From assembly GCF_044788715.1 (NCBI RefSeq), contig NZ_CP173170.1, forward strand, positions 1,240,001-1,304,000: DNA of 64,000 nucleotides, written 5' to 3'. A program made the position numbers and the translations under genes. The DNA is from Methylotuvimicrobium sp018830325. Lineage in GTDB: Bacteria > Pseudomonadota > Gammaproteobacteria > Methylococcales > Methylomonadaceae. The notes under the pieces are model-generated. The model had not been told where the DNA came from, ran no database searches, and was given only the letters and a program-made list of their open reading frames with translations. Below are positions 34,114-42,561 of this stretch, piece by piece. Position 1 is the stretch's first letter. Every line of letters begins with the position of its first letter.

Positions 34114-36489
34114 ATGCAATTAAGTGAAGCTTGGTTAAGGGAACTGGTCAATCCGCCGATTACGACGGCGGAACTGGTCGGACAATTGACAATGGCCGGT
34201 CTCGAAGTCGATTCGGTGACGCCTGCGGCGGCTGATTTTGGCGGAGTTGTGGTTGGCGAAGTGATGGCGATGGAGCCGCATCCGGATGCCGATCGATTGC
34301 GAGTCTGTCGGGTCGAGGTTGGTGAGGCCGAACCGTTGCAAATCGTTTGCGGGGCTGCAAATGTTCGCGTCGGTTTGAAAATTCCGGCGGCACTGATCGG
34401 TGCGGTATTGCCCGGCGATTTCAAAATCAAAAAGTCGAAACTGCGCGGCGTCGAATCGTTCGGTATGCTGTGTTCCGAAAAAGAGCTGGGTTTGGCAAAA
34501 GATGCCGAAGGCTTGATGGAATTGTCGGTCGACGCGCCGGTGGGTGCCGATATTCGAGATTACTTGTCGCTAAACGACAATATGATCGAGGTTGATTTGA
34601 CGCCTAACCGGGCCGACTGCCTGAGCGTCGAAGGTATTGCCCGTGAAGTGGCGGTGTTGAATCGCTTGGATTTTAAACCGGAACATGTGATGCCGGCATC
34701 TGCGGTTCATCAGGAGACATTAGCGGTCGCGGTGTCGGCAGCCGAATATTGCCCTCGTTATACCGGTCGATTGATTAAGAATGTGAATCCGGACGCTGAA
34801 ACCCCGTTATGGATGCAGGAACGTCTGCGAAGATCCGGACTGCGTAGTCTCGGGCCTTTGGTCGATGTCACTAACTATGTGTTGTTGGAGATGGGGCAGC
34901 CTTTACATGCCTTCGATGCCGATAAGTTGACCGGAGGAATTCGGGTGCGTTTAGCCGAAACCGGTGAAAAATTGAGCCTATTGAACGATCAAGAAATCGT
35001 GCTCGATAACGAAACGCTGGTTATCGCCGATGATAGCCGTGCGTTGGCCTTGGCTGGCGTAATGGGCGGCAGCGAAAGCGCAGTCGGCGATACAACAAAC
35101 AATATCTTTTTGGAGTGCGCTTTTTTCTCGCCGGATACCATCATGGGCAAAGCGCGCCGATACGGTTTGCATACCGATTCCTCGCATCGCTTCGAACGTG
35201 GTGTCGATCCTTATTTACAATCTCGAGCTCTGGAAAGAGCGACGCAACTGATTCTTTCGATTGTAGGCGGCAGCGCCGGTCCTGTTACGGAAGTTAAAGC
35301 CGAAGCGGCCTTACCGAAACGCTTGCCTGTTTTATTACGCAAACAACAGATTTTGGACATTCTTTGCGTCGAGCTTGAAGATGAAGTGATTGCCGATATT
35401 TTCGAGCGTTTGGGCATGTCGGTTGAAACCTCGGAAGAGGGTTGGCAAGTTACCCCGCCTGGATTTCGTTTCGATATTGCCATCGAGGCTGATTTAATCG
35501 AGGAAGTGGCCCGTATTGTCGGCTACAACAATCTGCCGCAAAGTGAATTATTCATGCGTTCGGAATTAAGCAAGGCGCCGGAAGCGATGCTTGAACTCGA
35601 TAGAGTTAAGGATTTTTTAGTCGATAGAGGTTATCAAGAAGCGATCACCTACAGTTTCGTCGATGAGGCGATACAAAAAATCATAGCACCGGATGATGAG
35701 TTCATTCCATTGCAAAATCCGATTTCATCGGAATTGGCCGTGATGAGAACCACGTTGTGGTGCGGATTGCTGCGTGCCGCCTTGCATAATATCAATCGGC
35801 AGCATACTCGGGTCCGGTTATTCGAAACCGGCTTGCGTTTCGTGCGCCAGGATGGTGTGATTCATCAGCAAAAAATGCTGGCAGGTCTCGCGATCGGTGA
35901 TGTGTGTGCCGAACAATGGGGCGATAAAAGTCGTGCAATCGATTTTTTCGATGTTAAGGCCGATCTTGAGGCGCTGTGTGCCTTAACCGGTATAACTATT
36001 CTGTTTGAGGCGGCAATTCATCCAGCATTACATCCCGGCCAGTCGGCGCAAATTCGCTCTGCATCAGGGGGGGGTATAGGCTGGATGGGTATGTTACACC
36101 CGTCGCTGGAAAAACAATTAGATTTCGATTCGAGAGTTTTCTTGTTCGAATTGGATCAAGATTTACTATTGGACAAGGCCATTCCTTCGTTCAAGCCTTT
36201 ATCGAAATTCCCTTCGGTACGCCGCGATATGGCCTTGATCGTCGATGAAAAAGTGACGGCCGGTCAAATCATCGATGCGATAAAAAGCTGCAATGAATCG
36301 GTTGTTCAAGACATTCTGATTTTCGATGTGTATCGCGGGCCAGGTGTAGAAACCGGCTACAAAAGTATTGCCTTAGGGCTGGTTTTTCAAGATTTTTCAC
36401 AAACTCTTACCGATTCGCAAATAGATGCTATATTTAGCAGACTGTTAGCGGCTTTAGCCGATAAGACCAATGCAAAACTGAGGGATTAA
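34114..36489 (+). CDS. pheT: Phenylalanyl-tRNA synthetase beta subunit
   Basis: 791 residues. tRNA-binding OB domain at 40-150 (EPHPDADRLRVCRVEVG), B3/B4 editing region with the GGIRVRLAETGEKLSLLN and MGGSESAVGDTT blocks, B5 (DLIEEVARIVGYNNLP), catalytic-like core and the C-terminal FDX-ACB anticodon domain (FPSVRRDMALIVDEKVTA). It contributes tRNA binding and editing of misacylated Tyr. It is followed 4 bp later by ihfA. Confidence 0.97.
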   Translation: MQLSEAWLRELVNPPITTAELVGQLTMAGLEVDSVTPAAADFGGVVVGEVMAMEPHPDADRLRVCRVEVGEAEPLQIVCGAANVRVGLKIPAALIGAVLPGDFKIKKSKLRGVESFGMLCSEKELGLAKDAEGLMELSVDAPVGADIRDYLSLNDNMIEVDLTPNRADCLSVEGIAREVAVLNRLDFKPEHVMPASAVHQETLAVAVSAAEYCPRYTGRLIKNVNPDAETPLWMQERLRRSGLRSLGPLVDVTNYVLLEMGQPLHAFDADKLTGGIRVRLAETGEKLSLLNDQEIVLDNETLVIADDSRALALAGVMGGSESAVGDTTNNIFLECAFFSPDTIMGKARRYGLHTDSSHRFERGVDPYLQSRALERATQLILSIVGGSAGPVTEVKAEAALPKRLPVLLRKQQILDILCVELEDEVIADIFERLGMSVETSEEGWQVTPPGFRFDIAIEADLIEEVARIVGYNNLPQSELFMRSELSKAPEAMLELDRVKDFLVDRGYQEAITYSFVDEAIQKIIAPDDEFIPLQNPISSELAVMRTTLWCGLLRAALHNINRQHTRVRLFETGLRFVRQDGVIHQQKMLAGLAIGDVCAEQWGDKSRAIDFFDVKADLEALCALTGITILFEAAIHPALHPGQSAQIRSASGGGIGWMGMLHPSLEKQLDFDSRVFLFELDQDLLLDKAIPSFKPLSKFPSVRRDMALIVDEKVTAGQIIDAIKSCNESVVQDILIFDVYRGPGVETGYKSIALGLVFQDFSQTLTDSQIDAIFSRLLAALADKTNAKLRD

Positions 36490-36493
36490 ATTT

Positions 36494-36790
36494 ATGGCAT
36501 TAACGAAAGCTGATTTTGCCGAGAGGCTGTTTGACGAGCTTGGATTAAACAAGCGCGAAGCGAAAGACATGGTGGATTTGTTTTTCGAAGAAATTAAAGG
36601 ATCTTTGGAAAACGGAGAGCAGGTCAAATTATCGGGATTCGGCAAATTCGAACTTCGGGACAAAAACAGTCGGCCGGGTAGAAATCCGAAAACAGGTGAA
36701 GAGATACCGATTACCGCCCGTCGTGTGGTAACATTTAGGTCCGGTCAAAAACTAAAAGCCCGAGTAGAAGCTTATGCTGGAACCGAGTAA
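36494..36790 (+). CDS. ihfA: Integration host factor alpha subunit
   Basis: 98 residues: MALTKADFAERLFDELGLNK, the DNA-binding arm with GRNPKTGEEIPITARRVVTF, and the FRSGQKLKARVE C-terminus. It pairs with IhfB to bend DNA. Placement directly after pheT is the standard gammaproteobacterial arrangement. It overlaps the MerR gene by 17 bp. Confidence 0.97.
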   Translation: MALTKADFAERLFDELGLNKREAKDMVDLFFEEIKGSLENGEQVKLSGFGKFELRDKNSRPGRNPKTGEEIPITARRVVTFRSGQKLKARVEAYAGTE

Positions 36791-37127
36791 TAATAATGAA
36801 CTGCCGCCGATACCGGCGAAACGCTATTTTACGATAGGTGAAGTCAGCGAATTATGTGCGGTCAAGCCGCACGTGCTAAGGTATTGGGAGCAGGAGTTTT
36901 CAGAACTAGCCCCTGTAAAACGGCGGGGTAACCGTCGTTACTATCAACGGCACGATGTATTGATGATTCGTCAGATTCGATCGCTCCTTTATGAGCAAGG
37001 CTATACGATAGGCGGCGCGAGGGCGCACTTATCAAGCGACGATGCCAAGGAAGATTCAACTAGGACCAAGCAGTTGATTCATCAAATGATCGGCGAGTTA
37101 GAAGATATACTGGAAATTCTTAAATAA
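36774..37127 (+). CDS. MerR-family transcriptional regulator
   Basis: 117 residues. The winged helix-turn-helix is at 16-85 (YFTIGEVSELCAVKPHVLRY, then KRRGNRRYYQRHDVLMIRQI), followed by a short dimerisation helix (TKQLIHQMIGELEDILEILK). No effector cysteines or ligand domain. This small MerR protein follows ihfA in many gammaproteobacteria; its targets are not known. It overlaps ihfA, so it is read from the same message. Confidence 0.92.
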   Translation: MLEPSNNNELPPIPAKRYFTIGEVSELCAVKPHVLRYWEQEFSELAPVKRRGNRRYYQRHDVLMIRQIRSLLYEQGYTIGGARAHLSSDDAKEDSTRTKQLIHQMIGELEDILEILK

Positions 37128-37177
37128 TTAGCAAGCTTTAATTATTCAATAGATAGGCCGGAATAGTAAAGTTTGTA

Positions 37178-37206
37178 TTCACTTTTTAACGAATATCCAG
37201 TATCAT
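37178..37206 (+). promoter_or_regulatory. Candidate promoter for tRNA-Pro
   Basis: TTCACT (37178-37183) and TATCAT (37201-37206) with a 17-bp spacer, 19 bp before the tRNA. Confidence 0.5.
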
Positions 37207-37225
37207 TCGTTTCTTTTTATATTGT

Positions 37226-37302
<77 letters not shown>

Positions 37303-37407
37303 ATTGAATCAAAGGCTTGTGATTTTCGATTAAATCATAATGCTATCATTTCGAGGTGCCAATTATAGGTGCTTCAATTTTTTATGTTTTGCTCGGATTA
37401 TCGATCG

Positions 37408-37635
37408 TCAGTCAATGACGACAGGTCCGGTCCAATTGAGTTCGTCGATCGCTCTTTGAGCCGACTCGATTGTTGGATAGGATGTGTTTAATACATGTCC
37501 CGCTTCGCTTCCGATAACGATGAATACCCGAATGAGATTTGAATCGTTATTGATCCTAATAGAGCACACTATCCCCCGTCTAACGAGCCTACGCGCTTCG
37601 TTGGCCGTAATTTCAATCATAAAACAATCATTCAT
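37408..37635 (-). CDS. Small hypothetical protein
   Basis: 75 residues, not recognised. It has a mixed alpha/beta look (ITANEARRLVRRGIVCSIRI, then RVFIVIGSEAGH, then an acidic C-terminal helix ESAQRAIDELNW). No signal peptide or membrane span. AGG seven bases before the ATG supports translation. It lies downstream of pth on the same strand with a 163-bp gap. Confidence 0.55.
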   Translation of the reverse strand: MNDCFMIEITANEARRLVRRGIVCSIRINNDSNLIRVFIVIGSEAGHVLNTSYPTIESAQRAIDELNWTGPVVID

Positions 37636-37798
37636 ATTGATACCTGTGTTGGACAGTCTAGTTTAAGGCTCATTTTGGCACACTTTGGTTTCGTCTGTCT
37701 GTTTCCGGCTAATTACAACGATTATTTTTCGCCAAGCACACTTCTCGCTCTTGTTGATTGCCAAATTGGGTATTGCGGGGCTGTCCTATTACCTAGGA

Positions 37799-38380
37799 TT
37801 ACGCTGATTTGCTATGTAGCGTTTGCATGGCTTGATCGAATTGACCTTGAAGCAATAATGATAAGACTGAAGCGCTTTCGTCTATCGATTGCTCTATAAC
37901 TTGCAGTTCGTTTTTTGAGGGTGTGTGTAGCACGTAATTGACAACGGCATTTCTATCGCCTGGATGACCTATGCCGAGTCTTAAGCGCCAGTATTCATTG
38001 CTGCCTAATTGCGCATTGATATCTTTCAGGCCGTTATGACCGCCGTGACCGCCGCCCTTTTTCAGCTTGCAAGTACCGGGAGGAAGATCAAGTTCGTCAT
38101 GAATGACTAGGATTGCTTCGGGAGGGATTTTGTAAAATTTAGCCAGCGCGCTAACCGAACGGCCGCTGAGATTCATGAAGGTTGAAGGTTTCAAAAGCCA
38201 CGCCTCATGACCCGAAGTGTTTAGTTTGCCGGCGTTTCCGAAAAACTTGGCTTCGGCGTTCATTCGAGTATCATTGAGTCGTCCGATATGGTCAATCCAC
38301 CAAAAACCGGCATTATGTCTTGTATCTTCGTATTGCTTGCCGGGGTTGCCAAGGCCGACAAAAAGTTTGATTCCTGTCAT
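37799..38380 (-). CDS. pth: Peptidyl-tRNA hydrolase
   Basis: 193 residues from ATG 38380 (MTGIKLFVGLGNPGKQYE). The catalytic His and Asn are visible in RHNAGFWWID, then PSTFMNLSGRSV, IHDELDLPPG and GGGHGGHNGLKDI, LRLGIGHPG. It frees tRNA from prematurely released peptidyl-tRNA. The frame extends 46 codons upstream but without homology, so the internal ATG is the start. The usual neighbours prs and rplY are not present. Confidence 0.96.
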   Translation of the reverse strand: MTGIKLFVGLGNPGKQYEDTRHNAGFWWIDHIGRLNDTRMNAEAKFFGNAGKLNTSGHEAWLLKPSTFMNLSGRSVSALAKFYKIPPEAILVIHDELDLPPGTCKLKKGGGHGGHNGLKDINAQLGSNEYWRLRLGIGHPGDRNAVVNYVLHTPSKNELQVIEQSIDESASVLSLLLQGQFDQAMQTLHSKSA

Positions 38381-38453
38381 TGAAAAAAATAATTTATGAA
38401 AAAAGTGGAAGTACTGTTTTTTTAGTAAGGCGCTATTATACCCTTTGCGAGTT

Positions 38454-38575
38454 AAATTTTGGCGCCGGGCGAATACGTTCTTGTAGACTCTATGGCATAA
38501 TTCATGCTGTCCCCTCACCTAACGCTAGGTGAGGGGCCGCACAGCCCGGCGCATCCTCAGGCACTGCCGAAATTT
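38454..38575 (+). repeat. Palindromic element family A, copy 2 (diverged)
   Basis: Ends AAATTTTGGCGCCGGG and CCCGGCGC...GCCGAAATTT are inverted repeats. The core GAATACGTTCTTGTAGACTC followed by TATGGCATAATTCATGCTG matches the 27.5-kb copy read on its minus strand. It contains an 11-bp hairpin CCCCTCACCTA/TAGGTGAGGGG (38511-38536) absent from the other copies. Confidence 0.65.
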
Positions 38576-38605
38576 GAGGTGCGAAAGGTATAACTGTTAT
38601 TTTTG

Positions 38606-39202
38606 TTAAATCGTATCGGGTTGCGGTTCAGCAGGTTGTTTCGAAGGAAACTTTTTTTCTAATTGGCGGCCGAATTCTTCCAGTTGTTTTTCCAATTGTT
38701 TGCTGAACGATTCGATCTCTTTTTCAAGCAAGGGCAGTTGTTTTTCGAATTGGTTTTGGAATTTTTCGCCGAGGTTTTGCAGGCTTTTGAAAAAACCGTC
38801 GAATGCGGTTCCTGCCATGTTTTGCTGGGTTCGGCGGTAGTCGATTCGCCATAATTCGTTTTCGATGACCAGCGCCGTTTCAAACGGTCGAGGCCTAAGG
38901 CTTGAATCTTCGGAGTTAAGGATCGTTTCGACGGAGGCAATATTGCCGTTGATGATCACTTTGCCGGTTTCGAGCGAGGTGATGTTTGAAAAATCATGAG
39001 GGGGTGCAGCAAGCAAAGCAAGGCTGTCATCGGTTACGTAGCTTTCGGCGGTAGCTAAGTCGTTATCGATTAGAGCCGTCCAGAAAGAGCGGGTGACTTG
39101 GTCGGGGGTTTTTGCGCTTTCGCAGCCGCTCAATGCGAATACAATAAACAAAAGCCCGGCGTATACCGGGCTTTTGGCGCGCAGTGTGTTTTGATCAATC
39201 AT
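38606..39202 (-). CDS. Lipoprotein with NTF2-like domain and C-terminal coiled coil
   Basis: 198 residues from ATG 39202, which overlaps the stop of the Bax1-I gene by 8 bp; a longer start at 39220 lies deeper inside that gene. Lipobox ALSGCESA. Residues 30-125 look like a DUF4878/NTF2-type fold (TPDQVTRSFWTALIDNDLAT). The C-terminal 70 residues are strongly helical and charged (LEKEIESFSKQLEKQLEEFG), likely a coiled coil or amphipathic helix. Function unknown; an envelope location is inferred. Confidence 0.8.
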   Translation of the reverse strand: MIDQNTLRAKSPVYAGLLFIVFALSGCESAKTPDQVTRSFWTALIDNDLATAESYVTDDSLALLAAPPHDFSNITSLETGKVIINGNIASVETILNSEDSSLRPRPFETALVIENELWRIDYRRTQQNMAGTAFDGFFKSLQNLGEKFQNQFEKQLPLLEKEIESFSKQLEKQLEEFGRQLEKKFPSKQPAEPQPDTI

Positions 39203-39863
39203 CGCCGCCGAAGACGCCAAGCAATTGCAACAAGCTCAAGAACAAGTTGTAAATAGACACATACAACGAGACCGTCGCCAGAATGTAATTGCTTTCGCCG
39301 CCGTTAACGATGGCGCTGGTTTGGAACAAAATCATGCCCGACATCAGCAGAATGAACATCGCGGATACTGCCAAGGACAGTGCCGGCATAGAAAATACGA
39401 CCGCGCCGATTCCGGCCAAAAAGGCAACCAGAATGCCGACCATCAGGAATCCCCCCATGAAGCTGAAATCTTTGCGGGTCGTCAGCGCGTAAGCGGAAAG
39501 GCCCAGAAAAATTACGCCGGTGCCGCCTAGTGCCGTCAGAATTAATTCATGACCGTTGCTGAACGCATTGATATACATGCTTAAAATAGGTCCCAAGGTC
39601 AGTCCCATGAAACCGGTCAATGCGAATACAAAGACTAGGCCAAGACTGCTGTTACTGAATTTAGTCGTCAGAAACAGCAAACCGAAATAGCCGATCATCG
39701 AGACGATCATTCCGGGGTGGGGCAGGTTCAACGTCATTGCCAGACCTGCTGTCAGCGCGCTGAACAATAAGGTCATCGACAACAGCATATAAGTGTTTTT
39801 CAGCATTTTATTGGTCGCCAGAATGCTGGCTTCCGGGCGTGAAACTGCGGTATTCAATCTCAT
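39195..39863 (-). CDS. Bax inhibitor-1 / YccA family membrane protein
   Basis: 222 residues with seven membrane segments. Typical blocks: N-terminal NKMLKNTYMLLSMTLLFSA, FVFALTGFMGLTLGPILSMY, ALGGTGVIFLGLSAYALTTRKDFSFMGGFL, and a C-terminus with SLYVSIYNLFLSLLQLLGVF ending in acidic residues. Bacterial members (YccA, YbhL) act at the inner membrane; YccA inhibits the FtsH protease, others are proton-sensitive calcium channels. It is co-transcribed with the lipoprotein gene whose ATG overlaps its end. Confidence 0.92.
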   Translation of the reverse strand: MRLNTAVSRPEASILATNKMLKNTYMLLSMTLLFSALTAGLAMTLNLPHPGMIVSMIGYFGLLFLTTKFSNSSLGLVFVFALTGFMGLTLGPILSMYINAFSNGHELILTALGGTGVIFLGLSAYALTTRKDFSFMGGFLMVGILVAFLAGIGAVVFSMPALSLAVSAMFILLMSGMILFQTSAIVNGGESNYILATVSLYVSIYNLFLSLLQLLGVFGGDD

Positions 39864-40250
39864 GTTTAATGACTCCTATGTCAATTAATAACTTACGGAT
39901 TATACAGACCTTCCAATATTACAAGAGTTTCATTGTGTTTGTAAGTCATTTGCAGCGAAATGTGTAGTCGGCTCATTATTAAAGCTATGTATTCGGTAAT
40001 TTTTGAAACCACCCGCCACTACCGGAAGCGCTTATAAATCCAAAGTGAATCGTAGGTGTACGCTGCGCGTACCTACTGTCGGCAAAAGGCAACACATGAA
40101 GACACGTTAAACTACTGGTGGTACTGCCGTGGTTCGCATAGCCTAGCTTTATGTTTTGAGATTGGTTTAGTATTAACGGCCAATGGATTAGCCTTTTTAA
40201 AATGCTGAATTACAGTAAAATACGTTATTTTCCATTAAACCTTCTATTAC
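39864..40250. other. Intergenic region between Bax1-I and truncated haemoglobin genes
   Basis: 387 bases between divergent genes. The only structure found is a hairpin at 40052-40076 (GTAGGTGTACGC facing GCGTACCTAC). Promoters for both neighbours are expected here but I could not place them firmly. Confidence 0.5.
40052..40076. repeat. REP-like hairpin
   Basis: GTAGGTGTACGC and GCGTACCTAC pair with a 2-base bulge. Arms of the GTAGGT...ACCTAC kind recur at 45287-45322. Confidence 0.55.
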
Positions 40251-40646
40251 ATGTCAGAACCTACCGGATTAACGCCTTATGAGTTGATCGGCGGAGAAAA
40301 AGCCTTGTTGAGCTTAGTCGACCGATTTTATTTTTTTATGGATACCTTGCCCGAGGCCGAAGGTATTCGAGCGATGCATCAACCGGATTTGTCCGGCGCG
40401 CGCGACAAACTATTCAAGTTTTTGTCCGGTTGGTTTGGCGGGCCGGATTTGTTCATTCGCGAATACGGACACCCAAGGCTACGTGCCCGGCATTTTCCGT
40501 TTGCGATCGGCGAGTCGGAACGCGATCAATGGATGCTGTGTATGAGCAAAGCCTTAAGCGAACTGCCGATGGATGCTCGGCTCAGAGTCGAATTGAGCGA
40601 AGCGCTTCAACAGTTGGCGACTCATATGATTAATGTTGAAGGTTGA
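40251..40646 (+). CDS. Group II truncated haemoglobin
   Basis: 131 residues. It has the group II (TrHbO) pattern: TPYELIGGEKALLSLVDRFY, FLSGWFGGPDLF, the GHPRLRARHFPF segment with the proximal histidine, and the G-helix Trp in SERDQWMLCM. It binds haem and small gases; O2 or NO chemistry is usual for the family. The final codons and stop (V-E-G, TGA) are formed by the first units of the large heptamer array, so the array begins inside the gene. Confidence 0.93.
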   Translation: MSEPTGLTPYELIGGEKALLSLVDRFYFFMDTLPEAEGIRAMHQPDLSGARDKLFKFLSGWFGGPDLFIREYGHPRLRARHFPFAIGESERDQWMLCMSKALSELPMDARLRVELSEALQQLATHMINVEG

Positions 40647-40757
40647 AGGTTAAAGGTTAAAGGTTAAAGGTTAAAGGTTAAAGGTTAAAGGTTAAAGGGG
40701 AAAGGGGAAAGGGGAAAGGGGAAAGGGGAAAGGGGAAAGGGGAAAGGGGAAAGGGGA
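40635..40757 (+). repeat. Heptamer array: GTTGAAG/GTTAAAG passing into GGGAAAG
   Basis: From 40635 two GTTGAAG then seven GTTAAAG units, continuing in register into about eight GGGAAAG units to 40757. The first units encode the C-terminus and stop of the truncated haemoglobin gene. The period is exactly 7 throughout. Confidence 0.92.
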
Positions 40758-41037
40758 AATTAGGGCTTGACAAGTGTTTTAAATGCAGCATCATTTTGCT
40801 AACTGCTAACTGCTAACTGCTAACTGCTAACTGCTAACTGCTAACTGCTAACTGCTAACTGCTAACTGCTAACTGCTAACTGCTAACTGCTAACTGCTAA
40901 CTGCTAACTGCTAACTGCTAACTGCTAACTGCTAACTGCTAACTGCTAACTGCTAACTGCTAACTGCTAACTGCTAACTGCTAACTGCTAACTGCTAACT
41001 GCTAACTGCTAACTGCTAACTAACTCGAGACACAACC
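40647..41037. other. Gap occupied by heptamer satellites
   Basis: 391 bases made almost entirely of the two 7-bp arrays, with about 40 bp of unique sequence between them (40758-40797) and about 16 bp after the second (41022-41037). No promoter is recognisable, so the following gene is either read through from the haemoglobin gene or from a promoter within the repeats. Confidence 0.7.
40798..41021 (+). repeat. GCTAACT heptamer array, about 32 copies
   Basis: A nearly perfect 7-bp tandem repeat of about 224 bp. Because 7 is not a multiple of 3, each array carries TAA in every frame of this strand and blocks translation across it. It ends directly before the open frame of the YgjP-like metallopeptidase. 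Confidence 0.95.
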
Positions 41038-41757
41038 ATTTCCAATTTACCTTTTACTTATCAAATTCGCCGCAGTTCTAGGGCAACCAAAGCGCGGATT
41101 ACGGTGGCTCCCGGAAAGGTGCAAGTCGTCGCGCCGGCCGGGATTTCCGAGCGAACGTTGCATCGTTTCGTCGAGCAAAAACAGCAGTGGGTTGTTCAAG
41201 CGCTGAACCGCTTGGAAGCACGCGTCCAACAGGTGGAAAGTTTGGCGCCGGAATTTTATATAGACGGTGCGGAGATTCCATACCAAGGCGAGCGTTATCG
41301 GCTCAACGTCATGCCGACTCGTTTGAAGCGAATCAAACTCGAATTTTCCGATCGTTTCATTGCGCATATACCGGAAACCTTGCCTTCAGGCGATCATAGC
41401 GAAGCGATACGGGATGCTTTGATTCGTTGGATGAAGGTCGACGCCAAGCTCAAGACCGAATATTATGTCGAAAAACATGCGCACAAATACTTGTTGTCGC
41501 CCCGGTCGATTTCGATCCGCTCGCAAAAAAGCCGCTGGGGTAGTTGCGGCATTCATAACGATATTCATCTCAATTGGCTGTTGATTCTGGCTCCGCCCGA
41601 AGTATTCGAATATGTCGTCGTGCATGAATTATGTCATATTAAAGTCAGAAATCATTCGAGCCTGTTTTGGCAGTTGGTCGCTGACCATTTACCCGATTAC
41701 CGGCAGCGGCGGAATTGGCTCAAAGAGCAGGGTAGCCGGCTGATGATGGGGCTATAA
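41038..41757 (+). CDS. YgjP-like zinc metallopeptidase (start uncertain, possibly ATT)
   Basis: Family M48-related DUF45 protein with zinc site HELCHI and SRWGSCG, and a later conserved HSSLFWQLVADHLPDY. The first ordinary start in frame is GTG 41104, but the frame continues upstream to 41020 and encodes TYQIRRSSRATKARITV, which matches the N-terminal strand region expected for this family. No ATG, GTG or TTG exists in that extension; ATT 41038 has GAGA seven bases before it and is used here. The GCTAACT array ends only 16 bp before this point, so the true 5' end may have been replaced by the repeat. The family is nucleic-acid-associated metal hydrolase-like; the function is not established. 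Confidence 0.82.
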   Translation: MSNLPFTYQIRRSSRATKARITVAPGKVQVVAPAGISERTLHRFVEQKQQWVVQALNRLEARVQQVESLAPEFYIDGAEIPYQGERYRLNVMPTRLKRIKLEFSDRFIAHIPETLPSGDHSEAIRDALIRWMKVDAKLKTEYYVEKHAHKYLLSPRSISIRSQKSRWGSCGIHNDIHLNWLLILAPPEVFEYVVVHELCHIKVRNHSSLFWQLVADHLPDYRQRRNWLKEQGSRLMMGL

Positions 41758-41799
41758 GGATTTCGATAAAAATAACTTTCTGGAGTTATAAGCTTTGTT

Positions 41800-42022
41800 G
41801 AGGGTTCGGTAACTCGCCTGGCAGGACGCCGTGAACCCAGCACCTAAATTATCAAGATAGTTAACCATAGCTAATGGCTTATGGAATTTAGGTGCTGGGT
41901 GAATACGTCCTTGTAGGCTTGACGGCGGCGACTGATTGCCAAGGATGGCATGAATGCAGATTTTGCAGGAGCAAAAATCTGCCCTGCCGCCGACACCTGC
42001 CAATCGAGTTACCGAGCCCTCT
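41800..42022 (+). repeat. Palindromic element family A, copy 3 (interrupted)
   Basis: Outer inverted repeats GAGGGTTCGGTAACTCGCCT (41800) and the matching ACCTGCCAATCGAGTTACCG ...CCCTC near 42022. Core AGGACGCCGTGAA/TGAATACGTCCTTGTAGG is split by the family B insertion at 41836-41899. It fills the gap between the metallopeptidase and thioredoxin-like genes. Confidence 0.8.
41836..41899. mobile_element. Family B inverted-repeat insertion with 4-bp target duplication, copy 2
   Basis: 64 bp from CCCAGCACCTAAATT to AATTTAGGTGCTGGG, flanked by TGAA at 41832-41835 and 41900-41903. The internal sequence matches copy 1 in the same orientation although the host element is inverted, so the two insertions went in independently with respect to the host, or the host inverted around it. 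Confidence 0.8.
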
Positions 42023-42061
42023 AAAATAGGGAAGTTATTTATGACCAAATCCTAAAGACCG

Positions 42062-42544
42062 ATGACGATCAAAAAAATTTTGTTTTATAGCGCGATTGCC
42101 TGCCTTTTGTTCGCCGGACAGTTTTTATACAGCCGGGGGCTGGCGACCGGAAAACCGCCTGAATTGGCGCAAACGACAATTCAGGGCGAGCGTGTTTCCG
42201 ACCGAATTGCGACCGGCCCCGGCTTGATTTATTTCTGGGCCGAATGGTGCCGAATATGCGCGATGATGCAGGCGCCGGTTAGTGCGGTACTGAACGACTT
42301 TCCGGGCGTGACTGTGGCTTTGAGATCGGGTGATGCGGATGAGGTGAAGGAATATCTCCATAAGAAAGCATTAAATTGGCCTGCGATCAACGACGAAGAC
42401 GGTTTGATTGGCGATCGCTTCGGGATTCGCGGAGTCCCGTCGGTTTTCATTTTAAATCCTGAAGGCGAGATTGTTTTTACGTCGGTCGGCTACAGTACCG
42501 AATGGGGCTTGCGTTTTAGGCTTTGGTTGGCTGCTTGGTTTTGA
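42062..42544 (+). CDS. Membrane-anchored thioredoxin-like protein (TlpA/ScsD type)
   Basis: 160 residues. An N-terminal signal anchor (ILFYSAIACLLFAGQFLY) is followed by a thioredoxin fold with the redox motif WAEWCRICAMM (CRIC), the cis-Pro in GVPSVFIL and a family-typical GIRGVPS segment. It is expected in the periplasm, tethered to the inner membrane, acting on disulfides. The downstream spermidine-synthase-like frame begins before its stop, so they may be coupled. Confidence 0.9.
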   Translation: MTIKKILFYSAIACLLFAGQFLYSRGLATGKPPELAQTTIQGERVSDRIATGPGLIYFWAEWCRICAMMQAPVSAVLNDFPGVTVALRSGDADEVKEYLHKKALNWPAINDEDGLIGDRFGIRGVPSVFILNPEGEIVFTSVGYSTEWGLRFRLWLAAWF

Positions 42545-42561
42545 ACTTGAAAGATTCCGAG

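Noticed and set aside
40635..41021. Possible CRISPR array
   Set aside because: Units are 7 bp without spacers and no cas gene is nearby; these are simple tandem repeats.
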